Source: Lentisphaeria bacterium UBA1784
GTDB taxonomy: Bacteria > Verrucomicrobiota > Lentisphaeria > Victivallales > Victivallaceae
Reading direction: 5' to 3'
NCBI GenBank assembly: GCA_002315455.1
Contig: DCGG01000103.1
Location: 8,191 to 38,215, forward strand
DNA length: 30,025 nt
The notes under the pieces were generated by a model. It worked only from the letters and a program-made list of their open reading frames with translations, did not search any database and was not told the DNA's origin. A program made the position numbers and the translations under genes. Shown piece by piece: positions 1 to 8,207 of the stretch (the stretch's first letter is position 1; the number at the start of each line of letters is the position of its first letter).

Positions 1-526
1 AGACCGTCTGCCAGATGCCGGTGGTGCGGGAGTAGGAGCATTTTGCGGAGAAAAACTGCTTGCTCTGCTTGCCGCAACACTGCAACCCGCCGGACTGCTC
101 GTCCCGGGCTCGGACCACCAGATCGTACTCCCCGCCCGCCTCCACAAGAGAAGTGATGTCAAAAGCAAAGGAGCACATGCCTCCGTAGTGGATGCCGGCG
201 CTCACGCCATTGACGTAGGCTACGCAGACATAGTCCACGCCGCCGAAGTGCAGCAAAACGTTCCGCCCGGCCCACTCCGGTGGGATCTGCAGTTTCCGGT
301 GGTAGTACATCTGGGGGATGAAGTCCTTGTGCTCCACGCCGGAAAGTCTGCTCTCCGGGCAGAAGGGCACCTGGATGGTATCGGCGAACCCGGTGCTTTT
401 TTCCACCTCCCGGTCCTGTCCGGATTTACCGAAGTCGAATTCGTACGTCCATGGACCATTCAGGTTCCGCCACGCCTCCCGGACAAACTGCGGGCGGGGA
501 TATTCACTTCTCGGAATTGAACTCAT
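1..526 (-). CDS. Glycoside hydrolase family 2-type enzyme (beta-galactosidase/beta-glucuronidase-like), N-terminal part
   Basis: The first 175 residues of a protein that runs off the left edge of the window. It opens with MSSIPRSEYPRPQFVREAW and LNGPWTYEFDFG, continues with a VPFCPES block and YYHRKLQIPPEWAGRNVLLHFG, then VDYVCVAYVNG. This is the sequence style of the N-terminal jelly-roll sugar-binding domain of GH2 enzymes. The catalytic TIM barrel would lie outside the window, so substrate and activity cannot be judged. The start at 526 is chosen because AAGGAGG lies 8 bases upstream; there is no signal peptide at this start, suggesting a cytoplasmic enzyme. It is the second gene after rhaM on the same strand, 38 bases downstream, so probably co-transcribed with it in a sugar-use operon. 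The family is fairly sure; the precise glycosidase is not. Confidence 0.8.
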   Translation of the reverse strand, partial: MSSIPRSEYPRPQFVREAWRNLNGPWTYEFDFGKSGQDREVEKSTGFADTIQVPFCPESRLSGVEHKDFIPQMYYHRKLQIPPEWAGRNVLLHFGGVDYVCVAYVNGVSAGIHYGGMCSFAFDITSLVEAGGEYDLVVRARDEQSGGLQCCGKQSKQFFSAKCSYSRTTGIWQTV

Positions 527-564
527 GAGTCAAACCTCCTTCAAGGTCTTTTCCGCTTGTCCGG

Positions 565-879
565 CTACTCCAGATGAAACATTTCCGGAAGGTCGATGCA
601 GACGGGGGAGTTGTCGGGATTGGTCTCCATGAGGTCTTTCATGTGATCCCACCATTTTTTCATGATCGCCTTCCGGGGAAGTTCCGCATAGGAGTTGTCG
701 TCCGCGAGTTTCAGGGTGTAGAAGAGCGTGAGCGTCTCCTCGTCCAGATAGATGGAGTAGTCGGAGATCCCTGCGGCCTTCAGTTCCCGAACCAGTTCCG
801 GCCAGATCTCCCGGTGCCGCCGGAGATATTCCTCCCGCATCCCCGGAAAAAGCTTCATTTTACCCGCGATCCGTTTCAT
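565..879 (-). CDS. rhaM: L-rhamnose mutarotase RhaM
   Basis: A 104-residue protein of the usual RhaM length. RhaM interconverts the alpha and beta anomers of L-rhamnose, feeding the cytoplasmic isomerase step. The residues reported as important in the E. coli enzyme can be seen at the same positions: Tyr18, His22 (in YLRRHREIWPEL) and the Trp pair at 76-77 (KKWWDHM). The open frame extends upstream to 1053, but the start at 879 is preferred because GGAGG stands a few bases upstream and the conserved family N-terminus begins there. It precedes the GH2-type gene on the same strand. With the GH78 rhamnosidase at the other end of the window it indicates L-rhamnose use. No rhamnose isomerase, kinase or aldolase is visible here. 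Confidence 0.93.
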   Translation of the reverse strand: MKRIAGKMKLFPGMREEYLRRHREIWPELVRELKAAGISDYSIYLDEETLTLFYTLKLADDNSYAELPRKAIMKKWWDHMKDLMETNPDNSPVCIDLPEMFHLE

Positions 880-983
880 GGTGTTTCCTCCGTACTCCAT
901 GCGAAACGCCACAAAAGGAGCGTTTCCGTTTTGAAATGGTGTTGTTTCCCGCTTGTACGCGGGCTTTTTTCGCTTACTCCCCG

Positions 984-1013
984 ATAATATAGCCACGTCC
1001 CCAAAATATGCAA
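984..1013 (-). promoter_or_regulatory. Predicted sigma70-type promoter of the rhaM operon
   Basis: On the minus strand TTGCAT (1013-1008), a 16-base spacer and TATATTAT (991-984) form a good promoter about 100 bases upstream of rhaM. The same TTGCAT-16-TATATTAT arrangement occurs at 19255-19284. A short GC hairpin (CCCGC/GCGGG, around 949-964) lies in the resulting leader and is followed by a T-run only on the opposite strand. Prediction only. Confidence 0.55.
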
Positions 1014-1014
1014 A

Positions 1015-1029
1015 TCCCGCCGGCCGGGA
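1015..1029. promoter_or_regulatory. Possible operator between divergent rhaM and GH36 promoters
   Basis: TCCCG (1015-1019) and CGGGA (1025-1029) flank a 5-base centre. The element sits between the -35 boxes of the two divergent promoters (1008-1013 minus; 1048-1053 plus). Its location would suit a shared repressor or activator site, but the arms are only 5 bp and GC-rich, so chance is a real alternative. Confidence 0.25.
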
Positions 1030-1047
1030 ATTTTTCTGTTCCCTGCC

Positions 1048-1077
1048 TTGCAAAAAGCGTTTTTCACACTACATTAT
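1048..1077 (+). promoter_or_regulatory. Predicted promoter of the GH36-like gene
   Basis: TTGCAA (1048-1053), a 16-base gap and TACATTAT (1070-1077) match the promoter pattern seen at other operons in this window with one difference in each box. It would place the transcript start near 1082, about 48 bases before the chosen start codon at 1130. Confidence 0.45.
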
Positions 1078-1129
1078 AGGCGGAGACGGGAGCCGTTCCC
1101 CCCGCAAGAATCAACAAATGAGGTCTTTC

Positions 1130-2734
1130 ATGAAGGATTGGGTGTGGTTTCAGGGCGGCGACTGCCGCAAAGGTTCGATCAAAGTGGATTTTCTGCCCCG
1201 GGCACATTTCGTTTACCGTGCCTTGGAGTATATGTTCGGCATGGACGTGCTGCCCTGCGTCCGCAAAATGGAGCGGGAGGGCGAAATGGCCAGCGACGGC
1301 GTCATCGTCATCGGCGACGAGGAGGAGTCCCGTTATCTCCTCGCCGGAGCGCTCACGGCCTTTCGTTCCCCCACCTACCTGCGGGTCCTGCGCAGGGGCG
1401 GACGCTTCTCCGCCATCGAGGTGGACCAGCCCCAGATCAAGCCGGAGGAGAATCCGGAGGAGATGATCGTGCTGGAAGGCTCCGACTGGCGGGAACTGCT
1501 CTGCCGCTACGCCGACATGGCGGCGCAGAGGATGGGCGCGAGACCCATTGCCGCGGAGAAAAACACCACCGGCTACTGCACCTGGTACTACTACTACAAG
1601 GACGTCTCCGGACAGGACCTTCTGGACAACGTGAAGGCGCTCTCCGAAAACCGCAGCCTCTATTCCGCAGAATACGTGCAGATCGACGACGGCTATCAGG
1701 ATAAACAGGGCGACTGGCTGACCCCGGATTCCAAATGGCCCTTCACTCTTGAATCCGCGGCCGCCAAGATCAAGGCCGCCGGCATGAAGCCCGGCATCTG
1801 GCTGATGCCTTTCGTGGTCTCCACCGCCAGCCGCATCTACCGGGAGCATCCCGACTGGGTGGTGAAGAACCCCCTCTCCGGCGGACCCGTGATCCAGAGA
1901 GGCTGGACCGCAGGCGAATCCGACTGGTGCTGCCTCGACGCCTCCATCCCGGAGGTCTGCGAGCATATCACCTCCGTTTTCAAGGAATTCTGGAAAAAGG
2001 GCTACGTCTATTTCAAGCTGGACGGCCTCTTCTTCGGCATGGCCCAGGGCATCCGCCGGAATCCCAAAATCACCGCCGCTGAAGCCTTCCGCAAACTCTG
2101 CAAGGCGATCCGGGAGGCGGTGCCGGAGGCGCTGATCATGGGCTGTGGAGAACCCTTCCATCTCTGCCTCGGATATTTTGATAATGCCCGCGGCAGCAAC
2201 GACGCCAGCCGCCACTTCGCATGGCCCCGGAACAACAACGAAAACTCCCCCCTCAACGCCTGCGACATCGTGACGGCGGAACACATGACCATGGCAAACT
2301 TCTGGCGCTTCGACCGCTGGTTCCGGATCGACCCGGATTCGCTGATGGCGCGGCAGGACAACGCCTTCTACTCTGAGGGGGAAGCCCGCTTCTCCGTGCT
2401 CACCGGCATCTGTACCGGCGTCTGCATCACCAGCGACCGTCTGGATACCATCGCTCCCGAACGGCTGGCCCTTTTGGGCAAGGCGCAGAACTATCGGCTC
2501 CGGAACGCGCGTCCCATCCGCTGGCGGGGGGACCAGTGGCCCCAGTTCTTTGAAGGCACCGTCAACGGCAAGCGGGCCATCGCAGTCTTCAACGATTCGG
2601 AGACGGAACTGGTCTGCGATTTCGCGGAACTTGGTCTGCCGGAGCGCTGTCAGGAAGTTCTGACGGAAGCCGTCTATAAGAAGGTGCGGAAACTGCCGGT
2701 TCACGACGCGGCGCTCTTCATGCCGGCGGAGTGA
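1130..2734 (+). CDS. GH36-like alpha-galactosidase (clan GH-D)
   Basis: A 534-residue protein with the hallmarks of clan GH-D retaining alpha-galactosidases, which release terminal alpha-galactose. Visible blocks in order are GYCTWYYYYKDV (about 148-159), VQIDDGYQ (183-190) with GDWL, PGIWLMPF (221-228), WCCLDAS (266-272), YFKLDG (294-299; Asp298 is the expected nucleophile) and R-G-S-N-D (354-358; Asp358 is the likely acid/base in the R-x3-D pattern). The open frame continues upstream to 953, but the start at 1130 has GAGG six bases before it; 1118 is the alternative. There is no signal peptide, so it is probably cytoplasmic. It is transcribed divergently from rhaM and closed by a hairpin terminator. 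The substrate could be another alpha-galactoside-like sugar; GH27/GH31 membership is less likely from the motifs. Confidence 0.85.
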   Translation: MKDWVWFQGGDCRKGSIKVDFLPRAHFVYRALEYMFGMDVLPCVRKMEREGEMASDGVIVIGDEEESRYLLAGALTAFRSPTYLRVLRRGGRFSAIEVDQPQIKPEENPEEMIVLEGSDWRELLCRYADMAAQRMGARPIAAEKNTTGYCTWYYYYKDVSGQDLLDNVKALSENRSLYSAEYVQIDDGYQDKQGDWLTPDSKWPFTLESAAAKIKAAGMKPGIWLMPFVVSTASRIYREHPDWVVKNPLSGGPVIQRGWTAGESDWCCLDASIPEVCEHITSVFKEFWKKGYVYFKLDGLFFGMAQGIRRNPKITAAEAFRKLCKAIREAVPEALIMGCGEPFHLCLGYFDNARGSNDASRHFAWPRNNNENSPLNACDIVTAEHMTMANFWRFDRWFRIDPDSLMARQDNAFYSEGEARFSVLTGICTGVCITSDRLDTIAPERLALLGKAQNYRLRNARPIRWRGDQWPQFFEGTVNGKRAIAVFNDSETELVCDFAELGLPERCQEVLTEAVYKKVRKLPVHDAALFMPAE

Positions 2735-2755
2735 TTCCCGCCCTTTATCCCGATG

Positions 2756-2800
2756 ACGAAAAAGGGACGCGGTCTTTGCGGATCGCGTCCCTTTCTTCGT
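2756..2800. terminator. Bidirectional hairpin terminator
   Basis: AAAGGGACGCG (2761-2771) pairs perfectly with CGCGTCCCTTT (2784-2794); outer arms ACGAA (2756-2760) and TTCGT (2796-2800) extend the stem past one bulged C. It lies between the ends of the convergent GH36-like gene and the lipoprotein gene, with T-rich 3' flanks on both strands, so it can end both transcripts. Confidence 0.8.
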
Positions 2801-2920
2801 GTTCCTCCTGACGAGGGCCAAAGGTTCCCCCCTTCGGAGAAACGGATTTTTCAGATGCGCCGCAGTCCTGCTTTTCCGCGGAACCGACGGCAAAAATGCA
2901 TTAGAGTACCTCCCCGGAGA

Positions 2921-3367
2921 TCAGTTCATCGGGGCAAATTCCTGCTCCGCGCCCATGGGCACGGCATTGGGAAGCTGTTCCTGCCGGGCCGGACGGAGTT
3001 TCGGCACGTTGTAGTGCAGCACAAAGCTGGTGTTGCTCTCGAAATCCTGCACGATGATGCCGCCGCGACGGGAGAGAAAGCAGTAGGAGAAATTCCACTT
3101 CTTCTGCATCTCGGTGTCCATGTCGAAGACAAGCTTTCCCTCCTTGTCCAAGGAGTATTTTCCGGCCCACATCCAATAGTTTTCCGCGGACGGAATGTTG
3201 TTCGGAGCCTTGATGTTGAGGAAGATCAGATCCTTGTAGATACAGATGTAATCGTTTCTGCCCTGCGCCTGATTCTGATAAAGTCCGGTGCCGAGGGTCT
3301 GACTGCTGCATCCGGCAAACACCAGCGCCGTCAGCGCCGCCGCGAACGTCAAAAGAAACTTTTTCAT
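2921..3367 (-). CDS. Small lipoprotein of unknown function
   Basis: A 148-residue protein with a lipoprotein signal: MKKFLLTFAAALTALVFAGC, a basic start, a hydrophobic core and Cys20 as the predicted lipidated residue (F-A-G-C lipobox; Phe at -3 is less usual but acceptable). The mature part has no motif I recognise; it contains aromatic-rich beta-like stretches and ends in a Pro/Gln/Glu-rich tail. The start at 3367 is supported by AAGGAG upstream. It lies 24 bases after leuS on the same strand and is probably the last gene of the ilvE-panC-hisD-leuS transcript, ending before the shared terminator. The function is unknown; membrane anchoring is inferred from the signal only. Confidence 0.8.
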   Translation of the reverse strand: MKKFLLTFAAALTALVFAGCSSQTLGTGLYQNQAQGRNDYICIYKDLIFLNIKAPNNIPSAENYWMWAGKYSLDKEGKLVFDMDTEMQKKWNFSYCFLSRRGGIIVQDFESNTSFVLHYNVPKLRPARQEQLPNAVPMGAEQEFAPMN

Positions 3368-3391
3368 TTTTTTCTCCTTGTTGAGGGGGGA

Positions 3392-5947
3392 TTATCCGAC
3401 TACGATGTTCATGAGCCGTCCGGGGACGAAGATCACTTTGCGGACCGTTTTCCCGGCGATGGCCGCCGCCACGGCGGCATCCTTGAGCGCCAGTTCCCGG
3501 GCCGCGGCTTCGTCGCAATCCACCGGCATCATGATCCGCGCCTTGGGCTTGCCCAGCACCTGCACGAGGATCTCCTTCTCCGTCACCGTGAGCAGGGACT
3601 CGTCATACTTGGGCCAGGGCTCGTAAGCGAGGGTCTTGTCGTGGCCCAGCTTGCTCCAGAGTTCCTCGGCCATGTGGGGTGCGAAGGGAGCCAGCATCAG
3701 CACGAAGGTTTCCGCGGACTTCCGGGGCAGTTCCCTGCATTTGGCCAAGTCATTGAGGCAGATCATCAGCGCGCTGATGGCGGTGTTGAAACCGAAGGCG
3801 TCCAGATCGGACGTCACCTTCTTCACGGTGCCGTGGATCAAACGCTCCAGTTCCGCGGAGGGGGCGGCATCCGTGATGGTTCCCTCGTCGATGAGCCGCC
3901 ACGCCCGCTTCAGGAAGCGGAACACGCCCTCCACGCCGGTGGTGCTCCAGGGCTTGGTGGCCTCCAGAGGCCCCATGAACATCTCGTACATCCGCATGCT
4001 GTCCGCGCCGTACTGCCGGACCACGTCGTCGGGATTGACCACGTTCCGCAGGGATTTGGACATCTTGGCGGGGAACTCCGTCAGTTTTTCGCCGTCGCTC
4101 TTGCGGACCGGTCCATCGGGGGTGAAATCCACTTGATCGGTGGGAACGAGAACACCCCGGCCATCCTTGTAGGAGGTCCCGAGAATCATGCCCTGATTGA
4201 CCAGTTTCAGGAATGGCTCCTTGGTGGAGACCAAGCCTGCATCGAAGAGGACCTTGTGCCAGAAACGGGCGTAGAGCAGGTGAAGCACCGCATGCTCCGC
4301 TCCGCCCACGTAGAGGTCCACGGGCATCCAGTATTTCTCGATCTGCGGACTCCACGCCGCGGCGTTGTTCCCGGGGTCGAGATAGCGCAGATAGTACCAG
4401 CAGGAACCGGCCCACTGGGGCATGGTGTTGGTCTCCCGGCGGCCCTTGCGGCCGGTCTTGGGATCGACGTATTCCACCCACTCTTTCGCCTTGGCGAGGG
4501 GCGGTTCGCCGGTACCGGTTGGCTTGAAGTCGCTCATCTCCGGCAGCCGGACCGGCAGGTCGCAGTCATCCACCAGTTCGATGGAACCGTCCTCGTAGTG
4601 GATGATGGGGAAGGGTTCGCCCCAGTAACGCTGACGGCTGAAGAGCCAGTCGCGCAGTTTGTACTTCACCGCCTCTTTTCCCTCTCCGCGGGCGGCCAGC
4701 CAGCGGGTCGCCGCCGGCTTGGAGTCCTTGACGGAGAGTCCGTTGAGGTCCAGCCCTTCGGCGTTGGCGGAGTTGATGAGTTTGCCCTCTCCGGTCCAGC
4801 AGGCCTCGCCGCGGAGGACGGCCTCCACGTCCACGCCCTCAGCCTTGGCGGCTTCAGGATCGGGGGAGATGATGCACTTGATGGGAATGTTGAACTTCAC
4901 GGCGAAGTCGTAATCCCGGGTATCGTGGGCCGGGACCGCCATGATGGCGCCAGTGCCGTAGCTGATGAGAACGTAGTCCGCGATCCAGATGGGGATCTTC
5001 ACCCCGTTGACCGGATTGATGGCGTAGGCTCCGGTGAAGGCACCGGTTTTTTCCGTGGCCAGTTCAGTGCGGGCGAGATCGGTCTTCTTGGCGGCCTCGG
5101 CCTTGTAGGCATCGACCTCCGCCTTATGCTCCGGGGTGGTGATGGCATCCACGAGGGGATGTTCCGGAGAGAGCACCATGTAGGTGGCTCCGAAAAGGGT
5201 GTCGGGACGGGTGGTATAAACGGTGACTTTGCGGCCGCAGACGGTCTTGAAGATCACTTCCGCGCCGGTGGATTTGCCGATCCAGTTCCGCTGCATCTCC
5301 TTGATACCCTCCGGCCAATCCAGATCGTCGAGGTCCTGCAGGAGCCGTTCCGCATAGGCGGTGATCTTCAGCATCCACTGCTTCATGGGACGGCGTTCCA
5401 CGGGGTGGTTTCCCCGCTCGCTGCGGCCGTCGATTACCTCCTCGTTGGCGAGGACGGTCCCCAGCGCGGGGCACCAGTTCACCGCCACTTCATCGAGGTA
5501 GGCGAGACCTTTCTTGTAGAGTTTGGTGAAAATCCACTGGGTCCACTTGTAGTAGCCGCTGTCGGTGGTATTGACCTCCCGGTCCCAGTCGTAACTGAAG
5601 CCGAGGGATTTGATCTGGCGGCGGAAGTTGTCCACGTTCTTCTGGGTGGTGACGGCGGGATGAGTGCCGGTATCCACCGCGTACTGCTCCGCCGGGAGGC
5701 CGAAGGCATCCCAGCCCATGGGATGGAGAACGTTGAACCCCTTCATCCGCTTGTAACGGCAGATGATGTCGGTGGCGGTGTAACCCTCGGGATGACCCAC
5801 GTGAAGGCCGGCACCGGAGGGGTATGGGAACATATCCAGACAGTAGAACTTGGGACGGGAATCCAGGTTAACGGCCCGGAAAGTCTTGTTCTGTTCCCAG
5901 TAGTTCTGCCACTTCTTCTCGATGGAGGAAAAATCGTACTCTGCCAT
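3392..5947 (-). CDS. leuS: Leucyl-tRNA synthetase
   Basis: An 851-residue class I aminoacyl-tRNA synthetase charging tRNA-Leu. The N-terminus has FPYPSGAGLHVGHPEGY with the HIGH-type motif HVGH at 49-52. The inserted CP1 editing domain is present, with TTRPDTLFGATYM and HDTRDYDFA. The KMSKS loop (KMSKSLRN) is at about 628-632, followed by the anticodon-binding domain and a short C-terminal domain ending VPGRLMNIVVG. The length fits bacterial LeuRS. The open frame runs on upstream into hisD, but MAEYDFSSIEKKWQ at 5947 is the typical LeuRS start; its ribosome-binding site is weak (only an A-rich GAAAG/GAACAG stretch). It sits 41 bases after hisD in a five-gene minus-strand run, beside other branched-chain and amino-acid genes. 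Confidence 0.98.
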   Translation of the reverse strand: MAEYDFSSIEKKWQNYWEQNKTFRAVNLDSRPKFYCLDMFPYPSGAGLHVGHPEGYTATDIICRYKRMKGFNVLHPMGWDAFGLPAEQYAVDTGTHPAVTTQKNVDNFRRQIKSLGFSYDWDREVNTTDSGYYKWTQWIFTKLYKKGLAYLDEVAVNWCPALGTVLANEEVIDGRSERGNHPVERRPMKQWMLKITAYAERLLQDLDDLDWPEGIKEMQRNWIGKSTGAEVIFKTVCGRKVTVYTTRPDTLFGATYMVLSPEHPLVDAITTPEHKAEVDAYKAEAAKKTDLARTELATEKTGAFTGAYAINPVNGVKIPIWIADYVLISYGTGAIMAVPAHDTRDYDFAVKFNIPIKCIISPDPEAAKAEGVDVEAVLRGEACWTGEGKLINSANAEGLDLNGLSVKDSKPAATRWLAARGEGKEAVKYKLRDWLFSRQRYWGEPFPIIHYEDGSIELVDDCDLPVRLPEMSDFKPTGTGEPPLAKAKEWVEYVDPKTGRKGRRETNTMPQWAGSCWYYLRYLDPGNNAAAWSPQIEKYWMPVDLYVGGAEHAVLHLLYARFWHKVLFDAGLVSTKEPFLKLVNQGMILGTSYKDGRGVLVPTDQVDFTPDGPVRKSDGEKLTEFPAKMSKSLRNVVNPDDVVRQYGADSMRMYEMFMGPLEATKPWSTTGVEGVFRFLKRAWRLIDEGTITDAAPSAELERLIHGTVKKVTSDLDAFGFNTAISALMICLNDLAKCRELPRKSAETFVLMLAPFAPHMAEELWSKLGHDKTLAYEPWPKYDESLLTVTEKEILVQVLGKPKARIMMPVDCDEAAARELALKDAAVAAAIAGKTVRKVIFVPGRLMNIVVG

Positions 5948-5988
5948 ATTTTCTGTTCTTTCGTTGTCCCCGGATGGGGTTCGTTGTT

Positions 5989-7278
5989 TCAGCGTTTCTC
6001 CCGGCGGCGAATGGAACCGCTCCGGGCGTGGGCGTCCAGTTGCTCCATGCGTCCGAAGCGCTCCACGACGTCGATCTCCCGGCGGACGGCCGCCTTGGAG
6101 TACTTCACGATACTGCTCCGGCGCATGAAGCTGGAACTCTCCAGCCCGTTGAAGGAGCGGGCGCTGGAGGCGGTCGGCAGCACGTGGGAGGGGCCGGCGC
6201 AGAAATCCCCGATGGGTTCCGGAGTCCAGCTGCCGAGGAACATGGCTCCGGCGGCGGCGATCTTCTTCGCCCACTTCTCCGGGGAGGCGGTCTGGATCTC
6301 CAGATGTTCCGGAGCATAGCGGCCGGCCAGTTCGGCGGCCTGTTCCAGATCCTTCACGCGGATGAGGAAAACGCCCTTGTCCAGCACCTTGTCCACGATG
6401 GCTTCCCTGGGGAGCGTCACCTTCTGGCGCAGGACCTCCTGCTCCACTTCGGCGATCAGGGAGGCGCTGGGAGTCACCAGCACCGCCTGTTCCAAACCGC
6501 TGCCGTGTTCTGCCTGACTGAGCAGATCGGCCGCGATGAAACCGGGATCCGCGCTCTCATCCGCGACGATGAGGATTTCGGAGGGGCCGGCCACGAGATC
6601 AATGCCGACTTCGCCGTAGAGCAGTTTCTTGGCGGCGGTGACGTAGGCGTTGCCGGGGCCGGCGATCTTCTCCACCTTGGGGATGCTCTCGGTCCCCAAG
6701 GCCATGGCGGCCACCGCATAGACTCCGCCCATGCGGTAAATCTCGGTGACGCCAGCGACCCGCATGGCGTAAAGGGTGGCCGGATGAAGTTTCCCCGGAG
6801 GCGTTGCCGCGGCAATCTCCTTCACGCCCACGGCATGGGCGATTCCGGCGGTGTGAAGCACGGTGGAGACCAGAGGAGCGGTCCCGCCCGGGACGTAGAC
6901 TCCCACCCGTTCCATGGGCGAGAACTTCTCCCCGAGGACCACCCCCGGACGGACGGTCTTGGACCAGCTTTTCGGACAGGTGAGCCGGGCGAACTCCCGG
7001 ACCTGTTTCGCCGCCGTGCGGATCGCCTTGCGGTCCGCAACCGGAAGGGCCTTCTCTGCGGCATCCAGTTCCGCCTCGGTGACCCGGAGGTTTTTGGCGG
7101 AGAGGGCGAAATGGTCGAATTTCTCCGCATAGCGGAAGAGGGCGGCATCACCCTCGGCCCGGATGTCGGCAATGATGGCGGCGGCGGACTTTTCCGCCTC
7201 CGGCGGGAAGGCGGCGCGTCCGTAGAGCGCGGAAAGCCGCTTCCGGAAATCCGGATCTTTGAAGTCGATCTTATTCAT
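5989..7278 (-). CDS. hisD: Histidinol dehydrogenase
   Basis: A 429-residue zinc- and NAD-dependent enzyme that carries out the last two oxidations of histidine synthesis, histidinol to histidine. The predicted zinc ligands are all present: Gln255 and His258 (SQAEHGSG), Asp358 (PIGDFCAGPSH) and His417 (LDAHARSGSIR). The catalytic Glu324-His325 pair is in YAPEHLEI. VGVYVPGG and KIAGPGNAYV are typical of the family. No other his gene is in the window, so histidine genes are scattered in this genome. The upstream gap to panC is 39 bases and no strong Shine-Dalgarno is seen, which suggests translation within the same operon. The start MNKIDFKDPDF fits the family. Confidence 0.98.
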   Translation of the reverse strand: MNKIDFKDPDFRKRLSALYGRAAFPPEAEKSAAAIIADIRAEGDAALFRYAEKFDHFALSAKNLRVTEAELDAAEKALPVADRKAIRTAAKQVREFARLTCPKSWSKTVRPGVVLGEKFSPMERVGVYVPGGTAPLVSTVLHTAGIAHAVGVKEIAAATPPGKLHPATLYAMRVAGVTEIYRMGGVYAVAAMALGTESIPKVEKIAGPGNAYVTAAKKLLYGEVGIDLVAGPSEILIVADESADPGFIAADLLSQAEHGSGLEQAVLVTPSASLIAEVEQEVLRQKVTLPREAIVDKVLDKGVFLIRVKDLEQAAELAGRYAPEHLEIQTASPEKWAKKIAAAGAMFLGSWTPEPIGDFCAGPSHVLPTASSARSFNGLESSSFMRRSSIVKYSKAAVRREIDVVERFGRMEQLDAHARSGSIRRREKR

Positions 7279-7317
7279 GGTGCGACCGGAAAATCAGTTC
7301 TTTTATTTATTGATTGA

Positions 7318-8160
7318 TCAGAAGTCGATGAGTTCGTTGTCGATGAGCCGGGTAGTCCCGAACCATGCGGCGGCGGCCAGCAGAATCTGGGTCGTTCCCG
7401 CGGTCGGTTCCCGCAAAGTGGTCCGGTCCAGCGCGGAAACGTAATCCACTTTGCCGCCGGCGGCTGTGATGACCTCCTTGGCGGCCTCGATGAATTCGGA
7501 CTTCACGGCCCTGGCGGCTTCGATCTTGGCCCGGGCCTCCACGAGAGAACGGTGCAGGTTCGTGGCCCGCAGATGCTCGTCAGGGGTGAGGTAGCGGTTC
7601 CGGGAACTGAGGGCGAGGCCGTCCTGCCCCCGAACCAGCGGAGCCGCGATGATCTCAATGGGGAAGTCCAGATCCCGGACCATCCTGGAGACCACCAGCA
7701 ACTGCTGGGCATCCTTCTGGCCGAAGACGGCGATATCCGGCTGGGCCAGATGGAACAACTTGGAGACCACCGTGGTCACGCCCCGGAAAAAGGTGGGACG
7801 GCTGGCTCCGCAGAGGGGCTTGGAGAGACTGACCTCCTCCACCCACGTGGAAGCGGAGGGATCGTACATCTCCTCCGGCTCCGGGGCGAACACCGCATTG
7901 GCGCCGTGTTCCGCGCAGAGGGCGGCATCCCGGTCGAAATCCCGGGGATAACTGTCAAAGTCCTCGTTAGGAGCAAACTGCGTGGGATTAACGAATACGG
8001 AGACGATGACCGCATCCGCCTTGCCGCGGGCGATGTCGATCAGCGAGAGGTGCCCCTCGTGGAGGAAACCCATGGTGGGGACCAATCCGATGGTCTTGCC
8101 GGAACGCTTCAGTTCCCGGACGTGCGCTTTCAGTTCCGCTTTGGTCCTGATGATTCTCAT
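7318..8160 (-). CDS. panC: Pantothenate synthetase (pantoate-beta-alanine ligase)
   Basis: A 280-residue enzyme that joins pantoate and beta-alanine with ATP in coenzyme A synthesis. The nucleotide-binding HIGH-like motif is in VPTMGFLHEGHLSLI (HEGH 34-37), FVNPTQFAPNEDFDSYPR is the pantoate-binding block, and DGLALSSRNRYL is the KMSKS-like loop. FGQKDAQQL is also conserved. The length is standard. It lies between ilvE and hisD on the minus strand; PanC and IlvE share the branched-chain keto-acid branch point (ketoisovalerate to pantoate or valine), which may explain their pairing. No panB or panD is in the window. Confidence 0.98.
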   Translation of the reverse strand: MRIIRTKAELKAHVRELKRSGKTIGLVPTMGFLHEGHLSLIDIARGKADAVIVSVFVNPTQFAPNEDFDSYPRDFDRDAALCAEHGANAVFAPEPEEMYDPSASTWVEEVSLSKPLCGASRPTFFRGVTTVVSKLFHLAQPDIAVFGQKDAQQLLVVSRMVRDLDFPIEIIAAPLVRGQDGLALSSRNRYLTPDEHLRATNLHRSLVEARAKIEAARAVKSEFIEAAKEVITAAGGKVDYVSALDRTTLREPTAGTTQILLAAAAWFGTTRLIDNELIDF

Positions 8161-8207
8161 TTTACGGCGAACTTCTTTCTGATGAGGTTTTTCCCGAAGG
8201 TCCGGGG

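Noticed and set aside
943..970. Plus-strand rho-independent terminator (CCCGC/GCGGGC then T6)
   Set aside because: The stem is only 5 bp and no plus-strand gene ends upstream of it; at most it is a leader hairpin of rhaM or an antisense stop.
1064..2893. A 609-codon minus-strand open frame
   Set aside because: It is antisense to the GH36-like gene, which shows intact catalytic blocks. The translated product has no recognisable domain.
2753..6319. A very long plus-strand open frame (over 1,100 codons)
   Set aside because: It lies antisense to the lipoprotein gene, leuS and the end of hisD, which have full family motifs. Its His/Gly/Val-rich translation is typical of an antisense shadow in GC-rich DNA.
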